From Acidobacteriota bacterium (GTDB lineage: Bacteria > Acidobacteriota > Terriglobia > Terriglobales > Acidobacteriaceae): a DNA stretch of 6,209 bases. Where the stretch lies: assembly GCA_021851465.1 (NCBI GenBank), contig JAJZDL010000173.1, forward strand, positions 1 to 6,209. Direction: 5' to 3'. The notes under the pieces were generated by a model, which made no database searches, was not told where the DNA came from, and worked only from the letters and a program-made list of their open reading frames with translations. Numbering within the stretch: the first letter of the stretch is position 1; each line of letters starts with the position of its first letter. Positions 4,348 through 6,209 of this stretch are shown here, in pieces. The position numbers and the translations under genes were made by a program.

Positions 4348-6209
4348 TTGAATTGCAAGCTACGCCGGACCTACACACTTTGCACCGTACTGCTCCTCGC
4401 TCTGGCTTGCCCTCTCATGCATGCCGTCTCTTGGTTTCCCTTTGGACCGGAGGGTGGGGATGCGCGCACCTTTGCGGCCGATCCCACGGACCATCTGCAT
4501 CTTTATCTGGGGACGACGGACGGCTGGATCTATCAATCGCGCGACGGCGGCAGGAAGTGGACTCGGCTGGCCAGCATCGGCAAGCGAGACGACCTGGTGG
4601 TGGACCATATTCTGGTTGACCCGGCGGACGCGAGGCACCTGGTGGCGGGTGCGTGGGTGGCGGACGACCTTCAGCATCCCGACGGCGGGGTCTTCAACAG
4701 CTACGACGGAGGCGTCACATGGACCGAGCAGCCCCAGATGCACGGCCAATCCGTGCGTGCGCTGGCGATTGCGCCCTCCGATCCGAAGGTGCTGGTGGCG
4801 GGGACGCTGGAGGGGGTCTTCCGTTCGGCCGACAGCGGAGCGCACTGGGCGCAGATCAGCCCGCAGGGGAGCACGGAGATCCATGAGGTCGAGTCGCTGG
4901 CGATCGACCCCGTGGATGCCAACACGATCTACGCAGGCACCTGGCACCTGCCGTGGAAGACCGTGGACGGTGGAGCGAACTGGACGAGCATCAAGAAGGG
5001 GATCATCGAGGACTCGGACGTCTTCTCGATCCTGATCGACCCGAAGCAACCGGATGAGGTGTACCTGAGCGCGTGTTCGGGGATCTACAAGAGCATGGAT
5101 GCGGGGGCGCAGTTTACGGGCGGTGTCGGCATCAATAAGACGCAGGGGATTCCATCCACGGCACGCAGGACGCGTGTCCTGACGCAGGACCCGAACCACC
5201 TGGACACAGTCTTTGCGGGGACCACGCAGGGCCTCTATCGCACCGACGATGGCGGCAAGGTGTGGGTGCAGACGACCGGCCCGGACGTGATTGTGAACGA
5301 TGTGTATATCGATTCGGCGGACCCACGCACCGTGTTGTTGGCGACGGACCGCCAGGGCGTGCTGGCCAGCGACGATGGCGGCGCAAGCTTTCTGCCGTCG
5401 AACAATGGCTTCTCGGCGCAACAGGTGATGGCGTACAGCGGGGATGCGCAGCACCCGGCGACGGTGTATGTCGGCGTAGTGAACGACAAGGAGTCGGGCG
5501 GCGTGTTTGTGAGCCATACGGGCGGGCTGAGCTGGTCGCAGTTGAGTGGCGGGCTGGATGGACACGATGTGTTCAGCCTGGTGCAGGCGCCGGACGGTTC
5601 GATGCTGGCGGGCACGGAGCGGGGGATCTACCGGCTGGAGGACGCTGTGTGGCAGCGCGTGGGAGACGGCGTAGAGTTTGACCGGGCACCCGATACGGCC
5701 GGCAAGGGGGAAAGCGCGCGCAGGGCGTCGCGAACGGCGACGGCCCGCCGACCGGTGGTGAAGGGGCGGCCGCGGGCCGCTGCGAAAGAGAACTTCGACG
5801 CGAGCGTCTATGGCTTTGCGGTCTCCGGCGAGACGCTGTTTGCGGCCACCTCGGAGGGCGTACTGCGCAGCGCGTCGAGCGGGGTGACGTGGAGCGCGGT
5901 GTCCTCGATTCCGGCCGATGAATGGCGTTTTGTGGCGGCGTCGAAGGCGGTGGTTGTGGCGGGCAGCCTCCATGCATTGGAGATGTCGGTCGATGGCGGC
6001 AAGACGTGGCTTGCGGTGGCGCCGCCGTCGCTGGCGCGACAGGTTACGGCGCTTGCGGTCGATGGCCAGGGGAGAGTGTGGGTCGGCGACCGGGACGGGG
6101 TCTACTTCTCGACCGACCAGGGAGCGAGCTGGCAGACGCTGAAGGACCTGTATGTTCGCAACGTGAACAGCATCTTCTACGACGAGGCGTCCAGCCGTGT
6201 GCTGATCAC
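4348..6209 (+). CDS. Exported Asp-box (BNR/sortilin-like, Ycf48-related) beta-propeller protein, 3' end beyond the window
   Basis: The frame is open from the TAG at 4069 to the last base; 620 residues are seen from TTG 4348. That start gives a tight Sec signal peptide: KLRR, a hydrophobic core TVLLLALACPL, and a likely cut after MHA (residue 26). Purine-rich GGATGGAAA lies upstream but spacing is loose; TTG 4312, with GAGGG ten bases before it, is the alternative. The mature part is a string of Asp-boxes, S/T-x-D-x-G-x-x-W/F, at residues 64, 118, 160, 205, 249, 299, 341, 389, 508, 547 and 588, with a degenerate one near 429. Blades are about 40-54 residues apart, often with DP(x)D and AGT strands. 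Eleven or twelve blades imply more than one propeller, as in sortilin-like or GH74-type folds. Enzyme activity cannot be claimed. A basic Arg/Ala-rich insert sits at about 452-481. Function unknown; probably binding of a ligand, glycan or partner protein outside the cytoplasm. Confidence 0.85.
   Translation, partial: MNCKLRRTYTLCTVLLLALACPLMHAVSWFPFGPEGGDARTFAADPTDHLHLYLGTTDGWIYQSRDGGRKWTRLASIGKRDDLVVDHILVDPADARHLVAGAWVADDLQHPDGGVFNSYDGGVTWTEQPQMHGQSVRALAIAPSDPKVLVAGTLEGVFRSADSGAHWAQISPQGSTEIHEVESLAIDPVDANTIYAGTWHLPWKTVDGGANWTSIKKGIIEDSDVFSILIDPKQPDEVYLSACSGIYKSMDAGAQFTGGVGINKTQGIPSTARRTRVLTQDPNHLDTVFAGTTQGLYRTDDGGKVWVQTTGPDVIVNDVYIDSADPRTVLLATDRQGVLASDDGGASFLPSNNGFSAQQVMAYSGDAQHPATVYVGVVNDKESGGVFVSHTGGLSWSQLSGGLDGHDVFSLVQAPDGSMLAGTERGIYRLEDAVWQRVGDGVEFDRAPDTAGKGESARRASRTATARRPVVKGRPRAAAKENFDASVYGFAVSGETLFAATSEGVLRSASSGVTWSAVSSIPADEWRFVAASKAVVVAGSLHALEMSVDGGKTWLAVAPPSLARQVTALAVDGQGRVWVGDRDGVYFSTDQGASWQTLKDLYVRNVNSIFYDEASSRVLI

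Noticed and set aside
4378..4413. Possible lipobox at Cys21 of the propeller protein (ALAC)
   Set aside because: The -3 and -2 residues are Ala and Leu, which do not fit the usual L-(A/S/T/V)-(G/A)-C pattern; ordinary signal-peptidase cleavage after MHA fits better.
4421..5035. A 204-codon + strand frame at the beginning of the propeller gene
   Set aside because: It lies in a different frame from the Asp-box repeats and is Arg/Trp/Thr-rich low-complexity translation, a shadow of the real gene.
4360..5973. A 537-codon open frame on the - strand, opposite the propeller gene
   Set aside because: The + strand frame has a signal peptide and a dozen Asp-box repeats, while the antisense translation is Arg/His/Pro-rich without motifs. 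It is a by-product of GC-rich third positions.

Overview
The window carries four protein-coding genes, all on the + strand: the 3' part of glnD (PII uridylyltransferase), a complete nuoB (complex I subunit B), a complete gene for an OmpA-type outer-membrane protein with Ig-like modules, and the 5' part of a gene for an exported Asp-box (BNR/sortilin-like) beta-propeller protein that runs off the right edge. I saw no tRNA, rRNA, CRISPR array, insertion sequence or phage gene. The GC-rich coding sequence, the canonical NuoB, the OmpA-like protein with Ig modules and a proline linker, and the large secreted Asp-box protein together suggest a soil-type Acidobacteriota (Terriglobia/Acidobacteriaceae). 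That placement is an inference from gene content, not from a marker gene.

Layout. Positions 1-1202 hold the HD and two ACT domains of GlnD; the nucleotidyltransferase domain lies upstream of the window. Positions 1203-1402 form a gap with a nested inverted repeat (1215-1283) and an AT-rich stretch directly before nuoB that looks like a promoter. nuoB (1403-2026) stands alone: neither neighbour is another nuo gene. Positions 2027-2316 are a comparatively AT-rich gap with a possible promoter and a clear Shine-Dalgarno for the next gene. The OmpA-like gene (2317-4071) encodes signal peptide, barrel, two Ig-like modules, Pro8 linker and a divergent peptidoglycan-binding domain. Positions 4072-4347 contain a strong terminator-like hairpin and a separate perfect 8-bp dyad. 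The propeller gene opens near 4348, probably with TTG, and is still open at 6209.

The genes do not form one pathway. GlnD is the nitrogen sensor of the PII system and NuoB carries the N2 iron-sulfur cluster of respiratory complex I. The last two genes are both cell-envelope or exported proteins, lie in the same reading frame and could share a functional context, but the hairpin between them argues against a simple operon. Most of the window is ordinary. The points that best repay a second look are the 15-residue expansion in the OmpA-like domain, the apparent leaderless start of nuoB, the basic insert in the propeller protein, and the structured intergenic regions. I did not find a convincing new multi-gene system.
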